From positions 17,618-81,617 of the forward strand of contig QLIY01000717.1 of NCBI GenBank assembly GCA_003260075.1: 64,000 bases of DNA, given 5' to 3'. Each line of letters opens with the position of its first letter. Within the stretch, counting starts at the first letter, position 1. Source of the stretch: Phallusia mammillata. Taxonomy: Eukaryota > Chordata > Ascidiacea > Phlebobranchia > Ascidiidae. Under the pieces are notes generated by a model that had not been told where the DNA came from, did no database searches, and saw only the letters and a list, made by a program, of their open reading frames with translations. Made by a program: the position numbers and the translations under genes. Positions 34,901 through 47,694 of the stretch are shown piece after piece.

Positions 34901-35560
34901 ACAAAACCAAGCTAAATTCTTTAGTGTAGTGTTACCATATTTGTTAATGCCATTCCCTGACAAATTTATCTCAGATGCGATAAACTTTTTTGCTATCCAA
35001 ACACTTCTATTGCGGAATAAATTTAGAATATTTGAAAGTACATTTTTAAACATTAACGTTAATGGAAACGAAAAGTATCACAGAACTACCACAAAATATG
35101 TTGCAAGAAAATTGAAAGAGGGCTAAAGTAGTTTATAAAGCTCTTCTGGCAAATGTATTTTTGTTCCGAATGTAGGGCTAATATAGACTACGTATAAATC
35201 TGTTTCAAACGGTACTCTATACTGAGAGTATTTGAACTGAACAGTATCTGACCCTTCAACAGGCAGCATGGTCATCGACGATCACCGTTTATTTAATTTA
35301 TTAACAGAGAATGGAAAGTATTTTCAAAGCCACGAAATCAGTCGATATAAATCTTGGAATATATATTTCGCCTAATGGCATGTTCACTTCCTATATAAAC
35401 CACAAAATAAAACATCGATAAAAGGATTAAAAGTAAAAACACAACAAACAAAGTGAGACGAAAACGCTGAACTTAAAACAAAACACAGGAGACATTGTTA
35501 ACACTGCCGATTTAAAATTGGTTTGACAAGCAACGTTTGACAAGCTGCCCCAACTGCGGG
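34901..35560. mobile_element. PLE-end debris, minus and plus strand pieces
   Basis: 'agctcttctggcaaatgtat' near 35140 is the same end sequence seen at 14.23 kb. Near 35355-35385 the minus strand carries a 'taggcgaaatatatatt' phrase like the stem II-GAAA part of the PLE 3' end at 42.04 kb. No coding sequence. Confidence 0.4.
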
Positions 35561-35856
35561 TCACGTCTTATCTGTCAGGCGCGCACGTCAACGTTTGGAC
35601 CGATGCAGACAAAAACAGACGAAACACCGGGCAATAGAGAATAGACAACAAAAAAAGAATAGAAACCGAACAATCGTTTGTAAAACAAATACAACAGGAC
35701 GAACAAAACTTGACTACACGCCACAACGGATGCGATTGGCGATTTGCTTTGCATTCCGTCTTTGTCTGATATTTGCGAACCCCTTGCCTCTGTTTTTATC
35801 TGCATCTTTGTGCCCAAAGCGTTGACGTGCGCGCCTGCCTGACAGATAAGACGTGA
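35561..35856. mobile_element. MITE with about 40-bp inverted repeats
   Basis: 'TCACGTCTTATCTGTCAGGC' at the left pairs with the complement at the right end, and the inversion continues through 'cgcgcacgtcaacg'. The right arm has three extra bases. No certain target duplication. Superfamily not assigned. Confidence 0.65.
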
Positions 35857-37120
35857 TCACACACAAAATATCCACAAAAAACAAAATATTTTCCAATAAA
35901 AAATTTTGATTCCTTTATGATTATTGCCGATAAACCGTCCGCAATCCGGCCGTGTCATAACACAAGTTCTACGGAGATTTTTGCTTTAAGTAGGTTGAAC
36001 CTTATTTTATTTGTTGTAATGCATGATCATATTTGGCATTTCAATTAGATTTTACCAGCTAGAAATCTTGTCATTTGCTTCTTTAATTGATTTAATGTTC
36101 TATAATAATTTATTCGTTGTATAAAAATTTGTTTGTTTACTTCTAGACCAATAATTTTTAACCTTTTTTCATCAAGGGGCACATTTTAGCAACCAAATGA
36201 AACTTTTGACCCACTTTCAAAAATGTCCATATTTATTTAAAAATCATCAGAATAAACTCCCACTTTGGAAAAAGAGAACGGGTCTAATCAGTGGAGGCTC
36301 GGGGGGGGGGCTCATTATGTCAATACACAAGATTACACTTGGTGACAAATACTGTCCACATGGTGTGTTAAGAAACCAAAACTTGAAATTTTCATCACTA
36401 AGGTATTTCAAAATTCTAGTTGCTTCTGCAATTGTTTGTTCTGCACTCGACATTGCCTGAATTTTAGTGAGGCATTTAACTCCACAGTCACAAAGCTGTT
36501 TTTCTCTTTGTTGGCATTCAACATTAAAACTGAGTATTTCTTGTTGTTGCTTATTTCTGCATGACATATTGGGGGGGGGGCTGGGGGTGCTGCTCCAAAT
36601 CTTAGCCTTCATTGGACAAATGTTGGCAATTAATAGAAAAGTCACATTTCTAGTTTTCTAGCCATTGTTTTTTTGCAGAAAAACAAGCAATACAAATCTT
36701 AATTAGCAACTCCATTCTGACGTAATTTTGGATTACGTGTGAACAGCAGACGGTATCATTTGTGGATTTTGTTCACTTGCACAGCGACAGACCAAACTCA
36801 ATAACATGCAATAATAATGTGGCACAAAAGCATACGTGACACAGACTCGAAACGAAGCCGTTGTAAATACGGTAAAACACAACAACAATACACAGAAGAA
36901 AATTGTTAATCAGTTAAACGAGTCGAAAAAGGTCGAAGTATTTCAGTTGGACAACATTTAAGAAAAACTGGTTCTAACAATGACTACTAACTAACACACT
37001 TGCTATTCAGTCATTAGTATGGCCTTGTTTCATATAAGTAACTTCAACATATTCTATAACACTTTGCACATTATCGCCACGTAAAAAATAGCCATAAAAC
37101 TTTTTATTGGTATCATAGCT
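35857..37120. other. Repeat-derived region with two G10 junctions
   Basis: G runs at 36301-36310 and 36571-36580 are contig joins. A hAT-like left end ('aatttttaaccttttttcatc', near 36155) has no visible partner. The minus-strand frame 36247-36645 has no family signature and crosses both G runs, so I do not call it a gene. 'cgaaacgaagccgttgtaaa' near 36850 has a minus-strand relative near 54960-55010. Confidence 0.35.
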
Positions 37121-37707
37121 CAGTGTTTCCCAACCTATGGGTCGCGACCCAAAGTTGGGTCGCCTGAACATTCTGTTGGGTCGCTTGTTTTAGTGCGAAT
37201 AAGAGCATCTGCTTGATTTCGCCTTGTAGCGTGTTTTTTACATATATATATTTCCCAAGGCTTTAAATTGTTGCCCAACAATAATTTTATCACAACTTGT
37301 AATGATGGTTAAAACTGTTTGTGACGTCATAAAGTGATGTGTTAGCTCACAGTTGGGCGTTGTCTGGCCAATAATAATTCGATTTAGCTCCAAGTTCGGG
37401 CTAAATGGAAATGTTTGGTCGAAAAAACAACACTATTCGTTCGTTATAAGACTATTGATTTGCTAAACCTGCCTAGAAATTTTCAACAAGCTTTCCAAAT
37501 TTACAGACAAAGATACAACTAAAATAGCATGTCCATGGGTCGCGAGAAACCACTAGGGGGGGGGGTTGCGTAGTGATTTTCAACCAGCTTTCCAAATTTA
37601 CAGACAAAGATACAACTAAAAAAAACATGTCCATGGGTCGCGAGAAACCACTAAACAAAATTTTGATGAGTATTTGGGTCGCGTTAAAAAAAGGTTGGGA
37701 ACCACTG
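37121..37707. mobile_element. hAT-type MITE containing a G10 junction
   Basis: The ends CAGTGTTTCCCAACC and GGTTGGGAACCACTG are inverted, and the interior is rich in 'gggtcgcg' phrases. Flanking octamers do not match, so the target duplication is mutated. About 75 bp of the interior ('ccaaatttacagacaaag' to 'gagaaaccacta') is duplicated across the G run at 37556-37565 and should be counted once. Confidence 0.75.
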
Positions 37708-38543
37708 ATGTAGGGGATACAGGCTAAAAGTTTTCAAAGCCATACATAGAAAACGCTGTGGTAACCTAACCTGTATAAAGCTCTTTAAAATCCCCTTTTT
37801 GACTGCAGGAATGTCGTTTTTTAATCGTCATCTATGCATATGGTGGTTGACCGCACAAAGCTTGCTTTAAATCCATTTAAAATCTCTCAGAATATTTTGC
37901 TGTGTACAGTGGCTGCTGTCGGTGCTGTAAACTCATTATACGGTCGTCCGACAATATATCTTGAACCTATGCAGCACCACTGCTTGCTGGGTCAGAAAGA
38001 TTTCACAAACGGACACAACATAGACAAGAAACAACCTGTCTACGTCACTTTCACCCTACAGGGGGGGGGGTCATAGCTGACGAATTTAACAACCACATTA
38101 CATTTGTGTCAGAACTTTTGTTTCGTTGTGCTTCCTTTTTACAACCATAATGGATCACAAAGTTATAGTTTGGGCAAAATAATTGATAGCTTCTTCCTTT
38201 TCAAACGACAATTAACAAACTGTTTTTTTTTCTATTTAGTGCTAGCACTGCAAGTGCAAGTCTTTTGGAAATAATGGTGTTCCTTAGAAATGTTTGCATC
38301 ATTTTCAGTGTTGAAAAGAACTGTTTTGCCTTTGAGGGACTCATAGAAGTTCCTAGTTAACTGGCTTTTTTCAAAAAGTTTCAGTAACTTTTCTATCAAT
38401 AGGATATGCTTGGTGGTCACTACTATCTCCTCTGTTGCTTTGATCTGAACTTGGATGATAAAATTCTTTTGTTAAAAGGACTAAATTTTGCACCAACACC
38501 TAGGCTAGGTGGACAGAAAACATTGAATCACAAGAATGGCTAA
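37708..38543. other. Unassigned region before the PLE, with G10 junction
   Basis: The G run at 38061-38070 is another join. Open frames on both strands (37834-38076 plus, 38232-38420 minus) show no family signature that I recognise. Part may belong to the 5' region of the PLE that follows. Confidence 0.3.
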
Positions 38544-38569
38544 GGGGGGGGGGGGGGGGGGGGGGGGGG
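38544..38569. other. 26-nt poly-G run, probable gap
   Basis: It directly precedes the PLE reading frame; the start codon before it with its glycine stretch is not biological. Confidence 0.7.
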
Positions 38570-39653
38570 CCGCAATGAGCTATATCCGAAGAATTGAGTC
38601 CATTTTTTTCGCAGATTGCAACAATGAAGAAGATCGTATTAATGAAGTTCCACCAAAGTTAAAGTTGCAAAAGTTTACTAGACCCTCAAGAGACCAGCTA
38701 AACGATACAACAATAGCTTATACTGAAGGAGCGATGGCTAAAATGAGAAACCTCGGCATGTCTGTAAAGCGTCAATATCGCGATAGAAACAACCTGGTTC
38801 CAGTTATGAGAAAAAGCTTTGTTAAGTTGAGAAATATGGTGAAACGGAAACAAACAGTTATTTGCAATGCTGACAAAGATGGGAAGATTGTAGTCCTTAA
38901 CCACGCGGACTATGACCTCATCATGAAACGTGAATTGGAAAATTTTGTCTGGACCGTCCGCCGAATATTTCTCCATTTTCCACACAGCTTACGCGTATCC
39001 ACTATTTAAGACGCATAAGCTACTGGAAGAACATCTGCAAACAATCAAAGCAATAGATATTCCTATTCGGCTCCTACAAGCGGCAGGTCAAATAACAACT
39101 TTCAGAGTTACAGCATTTCTAGAATATCTACTTAAACCTGTAAGTGTGAACTACTGCAAATCTGCAGTGGATGGAAACTGCCAAGACACTAAGCACTACC
39201 TACAAAGCCTTGCAATATGGGAATCAAGTTTGAAAGAAACTCAACCATTACATCTTGTTGTTGCCGCAGATGTAACAGCCCTACATCCAAACCTTCGCCG
39301 CGACTTGGTAAAGCAAGCGTTATCAGCAGCTTTAAACACACACACCAATTTTAGCGTCAAAGGAAGAATTCTACTTACTCAACTTGTTATGTTCTGCTTG
39401 AGTAATGCAGTGACTGAGTTTAAGGATGCTTACTATAAGCAAACTAGCGGCATTGTCACAGGCGACAACCATTCAGTTTCGGTTGCAAACATTGCCGTTC
39501 ATTGCATCGTTCAGTCACTCAGGGATGTGATATGTGGCACTCATCTTTTCAAAAGGTACATAGATGACATATTATGGATATCTTCTGGAAGCAAAAATAC
39601 TAAACAAATACAAACTTCACTTAAAAAGGGATTTGAAAACTACGGTCTGACAC
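38570..39653 (+). pseudogene. Penelope-like element reverse transcriptase, N-terminal part
   Basis: The PLE N-terminal segment ends in 'ADKDGKIVVLNHADY' (the PDKG-type motif), then a frame change occurs between about 38930 and 38990 into the reverse transcriptase core: 'PLFKTHK' (39000-39020), motif A 'ADVTALHPNL' with the catalytic Asp, motif B 'SGIVTGDNHS', and motif C 'YIDD' at 39557-39568. The catalytic aspartates are intact, so decay is recent, but the frame change and the 1-kb insertion at 39654 disable it. PLE reverse transcriptases are telomerase-related and copy RNA at a nicked target. Adjacent parts: RT continuation at 40678, endonuclease at 41208. Confidence 0.85.
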
Positions 39654-40677
39654 CAAGGGCGTCCGCAGGTTTTCGGTTAGGGGGGGTCAAAGTGGGTTCA
39701 CTGTGCCCTTTCGGCCGGATGCAAAATTTTCTTGAAAATTTGACCATTACACCATCCAGACAATTTATCATTTTTATCAGTGTTTACATTTCTACGGATT
39801 TTTATCAAAATTGGCCAGAGCACAAATTATCAGAGTTATATACTCGTTTTACTGCATACTATTATCGTGCTCAAGTGAACTTTGCGCAAGGTGTAATATA
39901 TACATTTGGGGTAATAATGCACTTTGTTTTGTCATAACTGTGTGGTTTCCGCAGCGACCGACTGCTAGTAGTAGTAGCTAGTAGTTCCAAGAAGAGATAG
40001 TAAATAAAGGTAAGAACAGAGAAAAAGAAGCATTTCAATTACGCGATGGTATTTGGGAGTCTATAATCTTTAAAACCATACACAGAAAAAAGTTATGAGT
40101 TGTGATTATATCAACAGCAAATTTGAAAATTAGCGATTGTTCAAATAGCTTAGTTTCAATCTGCCAAGGACTGGTAGAAGTGTGGCAAGCTGTAAATGCA
40201 GTTTACCAGTAGCCTATATGTAGTGATTTGACATTTGCAGTGATGAGCCTAAAAAGATTTGAGCATTCTGCACTAAATCCCATCAATTATTCTGATATCT
40301 ACGAACCACAAATCACCATATAACTGCATTTGTCAGTAAACTAAAGAAATTGAACAGCAAGCGTATGATTATGTGGATATCGATGTATCCACAGAGTAAA
40401 AAGTTTTTCGGTTAAGAACTGTCTCGTTCTTTCGTGGGTATCAACAAAAAAGAACGTTGCCTATTGATAACGGAAATAGTTTTATTTTTGGAAAATGTTT
40501 AAAATTACCCCCTCTCCCAATCTTTTGATAGATTTGCGCCACGCTCTGATATATATCAAAAACATTTATTGGAAGTGTATCCAAACTTATTGTTCGAATT
40601 TTGCTGCAGTTTTTTTTCATTTTTCATCCAACAATTTTCCAGGGGGGGTCAGCTGCCCCTATATGCGGACGCCCATG
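39654..40677. mobile_element. 1,024-bp hAT-like element inserted in the PLE RT frame
   Basis: The ends CAAGGGCGTCCGCA and TGCGGACGCCCATG are inverted with one mismatch, flanked by an exact 8-bp duplication TCTGACAC (39646-39653, 40678-40685). Removing the element and one duplication rejoins the RT frame in phase ('YGLT' to 'LTFRK'). The interior has no recognisable transposase. Confidence 0.9.
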
Positions 40678-41206
40678 TCTGACACTCACATTTAGGAAAG
40701 TGTCAACTGAGGAGGAAGGCAAGGCTTTGGAGTTTCTTGACGTAGACCACATCACAACAAAGAGTTCACCTAAAGGTTTTACAACAAGGGACTACATCAA
40801 ACCAACTGCAGAAGGACGTAGTTTTCTAAACGGACAATCACACCACCCGCCGTCGGTTTTTAAATCGATAGTTTTTGGCGAAGAGATTCGCATGCGTCGA
40901 TTAAACGAATTAGACCAAGATTACCGTAACAGTCTTAACAGAGTGAAGGAGAAGTGCATCCTTTCTGGGTTTCATCAAGGAATGACTAAAGACATGCTAC
41001 ACATCGCAGAGGGTTGGAAAGAAAGGTTTGGGCCGAAAGACAAAACTAGACCTCGCAATCGAATTGTTTGGGCTACGGTATTCCCTTCTTGTGTTTTACT
41101 GACTCAAAAAGAGAAAGCTATGGAACCTTTGGCTTTCTATTACATACAAAAGGCCGCCCACACTGGCACACTTTGTTACGAACTTCAAAGCTTTGTCCAT
41201 CAGTAA
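40678..41206 (+). pseudogene. PLE reverse transcriptase, C-terminal part (thumb and linker)
   Basis: It continues the frame interrupted by the insertion: 'LEFLDVDH', 'FTTRDYIKPTAEGRSFL' and 'HHPPSVFKSIVFGE' correspond to the post-YIDD part of PLE proteins, where the thumb region is followed by a basic linker. The frame then shifts near 41190 into the linker and endonuclease frame, so the ORF is broken a second time. Confidence 0.8.
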
Positions 41207-41585
41207 CTCAGGCAATGACAACAGAACAAGCTCTTCAAGTCCATGCGGAAAATGTGCACTATGTGGCAATTTTGGTAATCACCAAACTATGGTAGGCTAT
41301 ACCACCGTTTTAAAAACGCCCACAGGCAGTATACAACTTCGACAAAATTTAACTTGTCGCAACTACGGCATTTATGTGGCCACTTGCAACAAGTGTGGCA
41401 AGCAATATGTTGGTCAAACCAAGACCAAGTTCTCCACACGGTGGAATACACATCGCGCTACCTGGAAAACGTTCGACTGCTCGGCAAACAATGACCGAGC
41501 TGCGCTACTGCGCCACTATGCGGAGAACCACAGTGCGATATTAAAGCGCAAACCGCAAATCCACNTACTGTGCGGAGAACCATAG
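41193..41585 (+). pseudogene. PLE linker and GIY-YIG endonuclease
   Basis: 'CGKCALCGN' is the Cys-rich linker typical of PLEs, and 'GIYVATCNKCGKQYVGQTKTKF' contains the GIY-YIG-type strands with the C-x2-C insertion, followed by 'RWNTHRATW'. The N at 41565 joins to a repeat of the preceding bases ('tgcggagaaccatagtgcga'), so the C-terminus is lost in a contig overlap. A second, more complete copy is at 42247-42588. Confidence 0.75.
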
Positions 41586-42070
41586 TGCGATATTAAAGCA
41601 CAAACCGCAAATCCACATGTGTTTTTACGTCGTGTTCGTGCAAATGCCTCCACCAAATCTTTTAGATATTTTTTAAGACAAATGGCTCAACAAAATCACG
41701 GCCGAAATTAACATCAAAAAAGTGATTTTGCCGCGCGCGAGGTAATTGCATCTTTGTGTTTCTAAGCCCTCAATGTTTTGTTTTTTTCGCCTAGAGGTTA
41801 ATTTACTTTCCTCCGTGTGTTTTCAAAGGCTTATCAGTTTTATCACGTCTCCTTTTCTCTTCTTTCCTCGTTTCGCTTGTGGCCACTCGCCAGTTGTGGT
41901 TTGCCTCTGTGTTTCACAGTGGTTTAATTTGTACAGTTTTTAAAACATATTTTATAACTATTTTATTTTTCACAACTTTTTTTCGACAGCCTACTACATG
42001 TTTGCTTTTTGCAGAAACTGATGATGCCTATTTATTAAAGCGAAATATATATTTCTGTTACTAAAAGAAA
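41586..42070 (+). mobile_element. PLE 3' end with hammerhead motif
   Basis: The end of the coding region and a T-rich 3' tail run to 'ctgatgatgcctatttatt' and 'gcgaaatatatatttctg'. The tail recurs at 42590-42870 and again at 43255-43490 next to a C-run junction. Confidence 0.65.
42013..42056 (+). ncRNA. Candidate minimal type I hammerhead ribozyme
   Basis: Stem I AGAAA (42013-42017) pairs with TTTCT (42052-42056). The core is CTGATGA (42018-42024) and GAAA (42042-42045). Stem II is GCC...(A)GC, imperfect in this copy but GCCT/AGGC in the one at 42830. Stem III is the palindromic TATATA with cleavage triplet ATA. The best-formed stem I of the set is here. Confidence 0.6.
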
Positions 42071-42246
42071 CGATTTATGCGTTTATCTGTTTTTATGAAA
42101 CAGTCCAATTTTATACTGATCAGAAGCAAGAATCTTCTTTCATACATTTTATTGTCTGCGGGAGATTCGTTAAATAACAAAACTGTTTCAGCTCTGTAGA
42201 ATGTTCATTCTTAAGAAATATTTCCTGTGAAGCAATTTAGCAGCTA

Positions 42247-42588
42247 NCTTGTCGCAACTACGGCATTTATGTGGCCACTTGCTACAAGTGTGGCAAGCAA
42301 TATGCTGGTCAAACCAAGACCAAGTACTCCACACGGTGGAATACCCATCGCGCTACTTGGAAAACGTTTGACTGCTCGGCGAACAATGACCGAGCTGCGC
42401 TACTGCGCCACTATGCGGAGAACCATAGTGCGATATTAAAGCGCAAACCGCAAATCCTCCTGTGTTTTTACGTCGTGTTCGTGCAAATGCCTCCACCAAA
42501 TCTTTTAGATATTTTCGAAGACAAATTGCTAAACAAAATCACGGCCGAAATTAACATCCAAAAAATGATTGTGCCGCGCGTGAGGTAA
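42247..42588 (+). pseudogene. Second PLE GIY-YIG endonuclease copy
   Basis: After the N at 42247 the frame resumes with 'CRNYGIYVATCYKCGKQYAGQTKTKY' and 'RWNTHRATW', then 'LRHYAENHSAI' and a C-terminal 'NLLDIFEDKLLNKI' segment before a stop at 42588. It is about 95% like the copy at 41193 and continues further. It could be an allelic contig rather than a second insertion. Confidence 0.7.
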
Positions 42589-43500
42589 TTGCATCTTTGT
42601 GTTTCTAAGCCCGCTTTGTTTTTTTCTCGCCTAGAGGTTAATTTACTTTCTCCGTGTGTTTTCAATGGCTTATCAGTTTTATCACGTTTCCTTTTTTCTT
42701 CTTTCCTCGTGTCGCTTGTGGCCACTCGCTAGTTGTGGTTTGCCTCTGTGCTTCACAGTGGTTTAATTTGTACAGTTTTTAAAACATATTTTATAAGTGT
42801 TTTAATTATTTTATTTTTCATGCCTATTTATTAAGGCGAAATATATATTTCTGTTATTAAAAGAAACGATTCATGCTTTGATCTGTTTTATGAAACAGTC
42901 CAATATTATACTGATCAGAAGCAAGAATCTTTCTTTTAAACATTTTATTGTCTGCGGGAGATTCGTTAAATAACAAAACTGTTTCAGCTCCATTAAAACA
43001 GGTTGCATTAACGACGGGTCTATCGAATTAAAGTTTGGGCGGAAGTTCGGTCACATTGACATCGTGATTCTGGCTCTCGGCACCAATGACGTAAATTCCT
43101 GATTCAAGTCTGCAAAGTCGTGTACCCAAGGGCCCAGGTACACTTAAGTCACATGTGAAAGACAATTCAAAAAAATAATAGAACTGTCTCTTGTAGGTGG
43201 AATTCTTCAGCAGCATACCATAAATGGTTATCTGGTGCCTGGGCCCCCCCCCCCTTCACAGTGGTTTAATTTGTACAGTTTTTAAAACATATTTTATAAG
43301 TGTTTTAATTATTTTATTTTTCATGCCTATTTATTAAGGCGAAATATATATTTCTGTTATTAAAAGAAACGATTCATGCTTTGATCTGTTTTATGAAACA
43401 GTCCAATATTATACTGATCAGAAGCAAGAATCTTTCTTTTAAACATTTTATTGTCTGCGGGAGATTCGTTAAATAACAAAACTGTTTCAGCTACTCTACC
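42589..43500 (+). mobile_element. PLE 3' tails, duplicated across a C-run junction
   Basis: 42756-42991 and 43255-43490 are near-identical ('ttcacagtggtttaatttg' to 'ctgtttcagct'). The C run at 43244-43254 separates them. Both lack CTGATGA in front of GCCT...AGGCGAAA, so the ribozyme is dead in these copies. Confidence 0.65.
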
Positions 43501-43928
43501 ATTGAATTTTTTTACTTCCTACTATTTAGTAAACGCGACTGCGATATACAACTGTGAGGGNCGACCCTGGGACTAAGAAGCTTGCTGGTGTGTTCGGTTT
43601 TCATTATTGAAATAATTTTTTTACAACACGCTGAGACGCTTCACCTACTACAAGTGTTTTGATGCTTTGACGTTCGTTTGCCCATGAGGTGCTGTGGTAC
43701 TTTCATTGAATTATCTTCTATACTGCATAGTGGCGTGATAAAGCATTTGTTTTCTATCGTTTTGTCAAAATGGAAAACGAAATAACTTCAAATGGTTTGA
43801 CTGATTAATTGCTTTCAGATGTTTTTATTTAGTTATTGCTGACAAACAATTTTACTGTTTATCAAAAGCCTTCGCGACCCCCAGAAAAAAGGCAAGCGAC
43901 CTCGCAACCTGCCGGGTAAAATCCACTG
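43501..43928. mobile_element. Possible hAT MITE remnant
   Basis: The stretch ending 'gggtaaaatccactg' before 'cttagaagac' resembles a hAT right end; the flanking unit sequence is continuous at the equivalent point in unit A near 19390. The left end was not found. An N lies at 43561. Confidence 0.3.
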
Positions 43929-45773
43929 CTTAGAAGACTGTCGTTGGTCATTGTAGATTTAATCAGCTCGTATTTCCTTTGAGCTTTTGAGCAGGATATA
44001 CATCAACTGGCTGGGTCTTCTACTTTTATTTTCATCAAACAATCTTGCAACTTGATATTAAACACATCTTGCATTTCTAGCTTCTGCTATCACTGGGCCT
44101 GAGGCAAAAGAAATTTCATGTTGGCCGGAAAACCTTTTTTTGTACTTTTGACAGTCTTCAGGTGTTTTAAAATATTCGCAAATATGCTGGTTAAAATTCA
44201 CACAAAGAAGGTTGAGAACAATTTGGTTTAAGAATAATTTGTTGTGCACACGAATTCGTGAAAGAGTTGAGACGACCAGCAGGGGCGGTAGAGGGGGGGG
44301 GGATTGGTTTAAGAATCATTTTTTATGCACACGAATTCGTGAAAGAGTTGAGACGACCAGCAGGGGCGGTAGAGACACGTAAATACAGTGCTGTTTTTTA
44401 AGAGATTTGGGAAACGTGAGGTTGACGAATAATCATTAATGTACTTATAAAATCTCTGGCGAAAAAAAACACAACATCGTATAATGTCCCAAACACAACT
44501 AAACTTCTATCTGCAAATTGTACTCATCAAATTGACTCTACGCGTGTTTTTTTTGTTGATTAAACTCCACAATCTAAAAGGCAACTGGCTTTTCATGCTT
44601 AAGTTTGAATAAAGCTGATTTGATTCGGGCCGGATTTCACACACGGCTAAATATGTTTAGTTAAATATCTAAGCCATGTTTTTAGGAGATTGTTTGTAGT
44701 TTATCACAGTAATCTAGTCAAACGCGAAACAAAGTGCATTCAATGATCGTTTTATTTATGTTTTTGTAAGATTTTTTTGTTGATCTTGTGTAAAACTAAT
44801 TTCTTTCATTTAACGATTCAGTGGTGGCTCCTGTGGGGGCGATCGCATTCCCTAGAATATGCTGTGGTGCAAAAATGCCTGCAGCAGTGTCAGAAACAGG
44901 GAAAAACTTGACGTGTTTATCACAGCGTCGTGTTGTTTGTCTCAGACATCGCATTTTTATTGCTACAACGACATTCTTATTGTCTGGCCACGGTATGTCT
45001 TTGCACTGGTACTGCCATCTGCTAGAAATAGGGCAAGAGTGAGTGTTATAAGATTATGTTCTTTGACGTTATGTAAACATGGGCAATTGCCCAGTTGAGT
45101 GATCAATTGTTGTATATGTGAAACCGCCCGTTCGTTGGTTTACCCTTTAAGAGATTATGATGACAAAACTAATTTTTATTATTATCACTTCATTTTGCAA
45201 ACATGGCAACGTAATACGTACTTACATTTGCACCCCAAAGCAAATTCAATTTACTCCAGGTTTGGAAAATAAAGACTTTTAAGTAAAGAAAATCAACAAA
45301 TCTTAAGCAACATATCAAAAATATCATTAAAAACAAAACGCCAGTCAAATGACGTTAAAAATGCTCTAACTCCTGACTTGAACGATAACAACGTCGTAAC
45401 TGTTTTTGGTCTAGGAAATTGTGCGTTGATTTTGCAACTAATAAAAGTCAAATGCGGCATACAACTCGAAACCGCCACCAGGGCGCGCCTTTTGGGCGAT
45501 TTGTTACATATCACACCTCGCACTACGCATAACTTAATACGAAATTGGAGCGCAATAATGCATAGGGTGGCAGATTTGCCTTCCTCAACGCGTCATTAAG
45601 CTCATATGGAAAGTGTTACCACGCATGATGAAATGTGACGACCCGTTTCTTTGAACGATAGATCTGCCACCTTACTTTTGCTATTTACCTCATGTTAATA
45701 TTGGATATGTGACTGTAACTGTTAACGTTTACTCATAAATATTTTACTTTATAATGGTATTTACCACATGTGC

Positions 45774-45777
<4 letters not shown>

Positions 45778-45860
<83 letters not shown>
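45778..45860. other. 83-nt poly-G run, probable gap
   Basis: The sequence following it (45940-46021) recurs at 46205-46293, so contig order around this gap is doubtful. Confidence 0.7.
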
Positions 45861-45861
<1 letters not shown>

Positions 45862-46019
45862 ATGCACGCGTGGCGAAATGAGCGGGAGCCATGAGATTCG
45901 CTGTTATAATTGTATTCGTTTGAAACACAACAAACATTTAGAACCTATGAGTAGAAAGTGCGAGGTCTCATGCAGCGTAAAATTAATTCGAAGACTAATA
46001 TTGTGACGACACCGAACTT

Positions 46020-46021
<2 letters not shown>

Positions 46022-46068
<47 letters not shown>
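46022..46068. other. 47-nt poly-G run, probable gap
   Basis: It ends a short piece that duplicates downstream sequence (46205-46293). Poly-glycine and poly-proline frames here are artefacts. Confidence 0.7.
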
Positions 46069-46070
<2 letters not shown>

Positions 46071-47694
46071 TACAGAAATATGCTGTGGAAGCAAAAAAGT
46101 GCATTTGCAAACTTGTCCACGCGTATATATTTACTTTCATGTTTTTTTTTCTTCTTTTTTTTCCTGGTATTAATTGGGTTGTGCAGTGTGTATAGTATAA
46201 AATAGGGTTTTAGAACCTATGAGTAGAAAGTGCGAGGTCTCATGCAGCGAAAAATTAATTCGAAGACTAATATTGTGACGACACCGAACTTCCATACAAT
46301 CACGTGACCAACTAAAAATAACTCGTTTTTTATTTGTGACGTTAATACACGATACTTTTCAACATTTTAGATCTTTGCATGTGATAAAAATGAAGGCCTT
46401 GTTTGATTTCGTTTGTCAGTTTTATCAAAAGTGGCAAAAACATGCGTTAAGCATGCAACCAGATTTACTCTCAAGGAGCCGGTTTGAAAATGTGTTAATA
46501 ATGTCACAATGTCCGTTTCCACTTGCATTTTGCGATTGTGCTGTTTACATCATGTTGATATGAGAAGTGTGACTGTGGTGGATGATACCTTTCACCCATG
46601 ACTGCGGAATAATGGCGTTTGTTTACTTGAAATACACAAACACTTATTTTGCAGAGAACAACTTGCTTACATTGTTTACATAACCGTGAGTGGGAGTAAC
46701 AGGTCCATGGTGAAAGTTTCAATACTTGGAAGACATTAGTCTTGTCGCCATGGAAACGCTTGGTAAACTGGCTTGATACGGTTTTGTGCCTGACAATTCG
46801 GTTTTACGTCTGACAACAAATAACGAAATCTTTACCGCGAATGGAATTTGGTAAACACAGCACGGGGTTGAACTTTATTGTTTTACGTAACCGCATCATT
46901 TTCTATGTTACCATTACTTTATCCCTGTAACGTAGTTACATTTTTCACATATTAAAACAGTTTCGCTTTCCCCAAAGCTGTCGTTTTTTTCCGTTGATCT
47001 TGACCTCCAAGCTCCAAGTCGTGAGTGGGTCCGAAATCGGGTCCCAAACCAGCCCTTTTACAAATAAAACTGGAAAAAGGCCCGAAAATAGATCTGTTTA
47101 CCAAAGGGAAATTTTGACACAAATTTTGCACAATGTTACGTAAAGTCCAAATCAAGTCTATATTAAAAATGTGTGATTGACACTGACGTTTGAGAAACGC
47201 CAGAACGAAATATCACGAGCAATTCTGCAACGTCTGTTATTGTCTTCATAATTTATACTGTTCTCGTGCAAGTTCGGTGGATTCCAGTGTATTTATAACC
47301 CCGCATGTTGGATATGGAAATGTATGATTGACATTACCGCTTGCAAAACGACAAAAACACATTTTTTTCACAGGGGGGGGGGATGTTATTGTCTTCATAA
47401 TTTATACTGTTCTCGTGCAAGTTCGGTAGATTCCAGTGTATTTATAACCCCGCATGTTGGATATGGAAATGTGTGATTGACATTACCGCTTGCAAAACGA
47501 CAAAAACACATTTTTTTCACAACCAATTAATGATGAAATTTATTATTCAAAGTACTGAATACATTAAAACGCAATTCCTGCAAACTCCATCATTTTTAAG
47601 CTGTTTGAATAATACGTCGAAAATGAATAACTGTTGCCTTCATAAAACGACATTTGATAATGGTGAATTACTTGTGAATCAATAACTGATGAAA

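Noticed and set aside
36247..36645. 132-codon minus-strand gene
   Set aside because: The frame crosses two G10 junctions, which supply its proline residues; the remainder lacks a family signature.
37834..38076. 80-codon plus-strand gene before the PLE
   Set aside because: It ends in a G10 junction and has no recognised domain.
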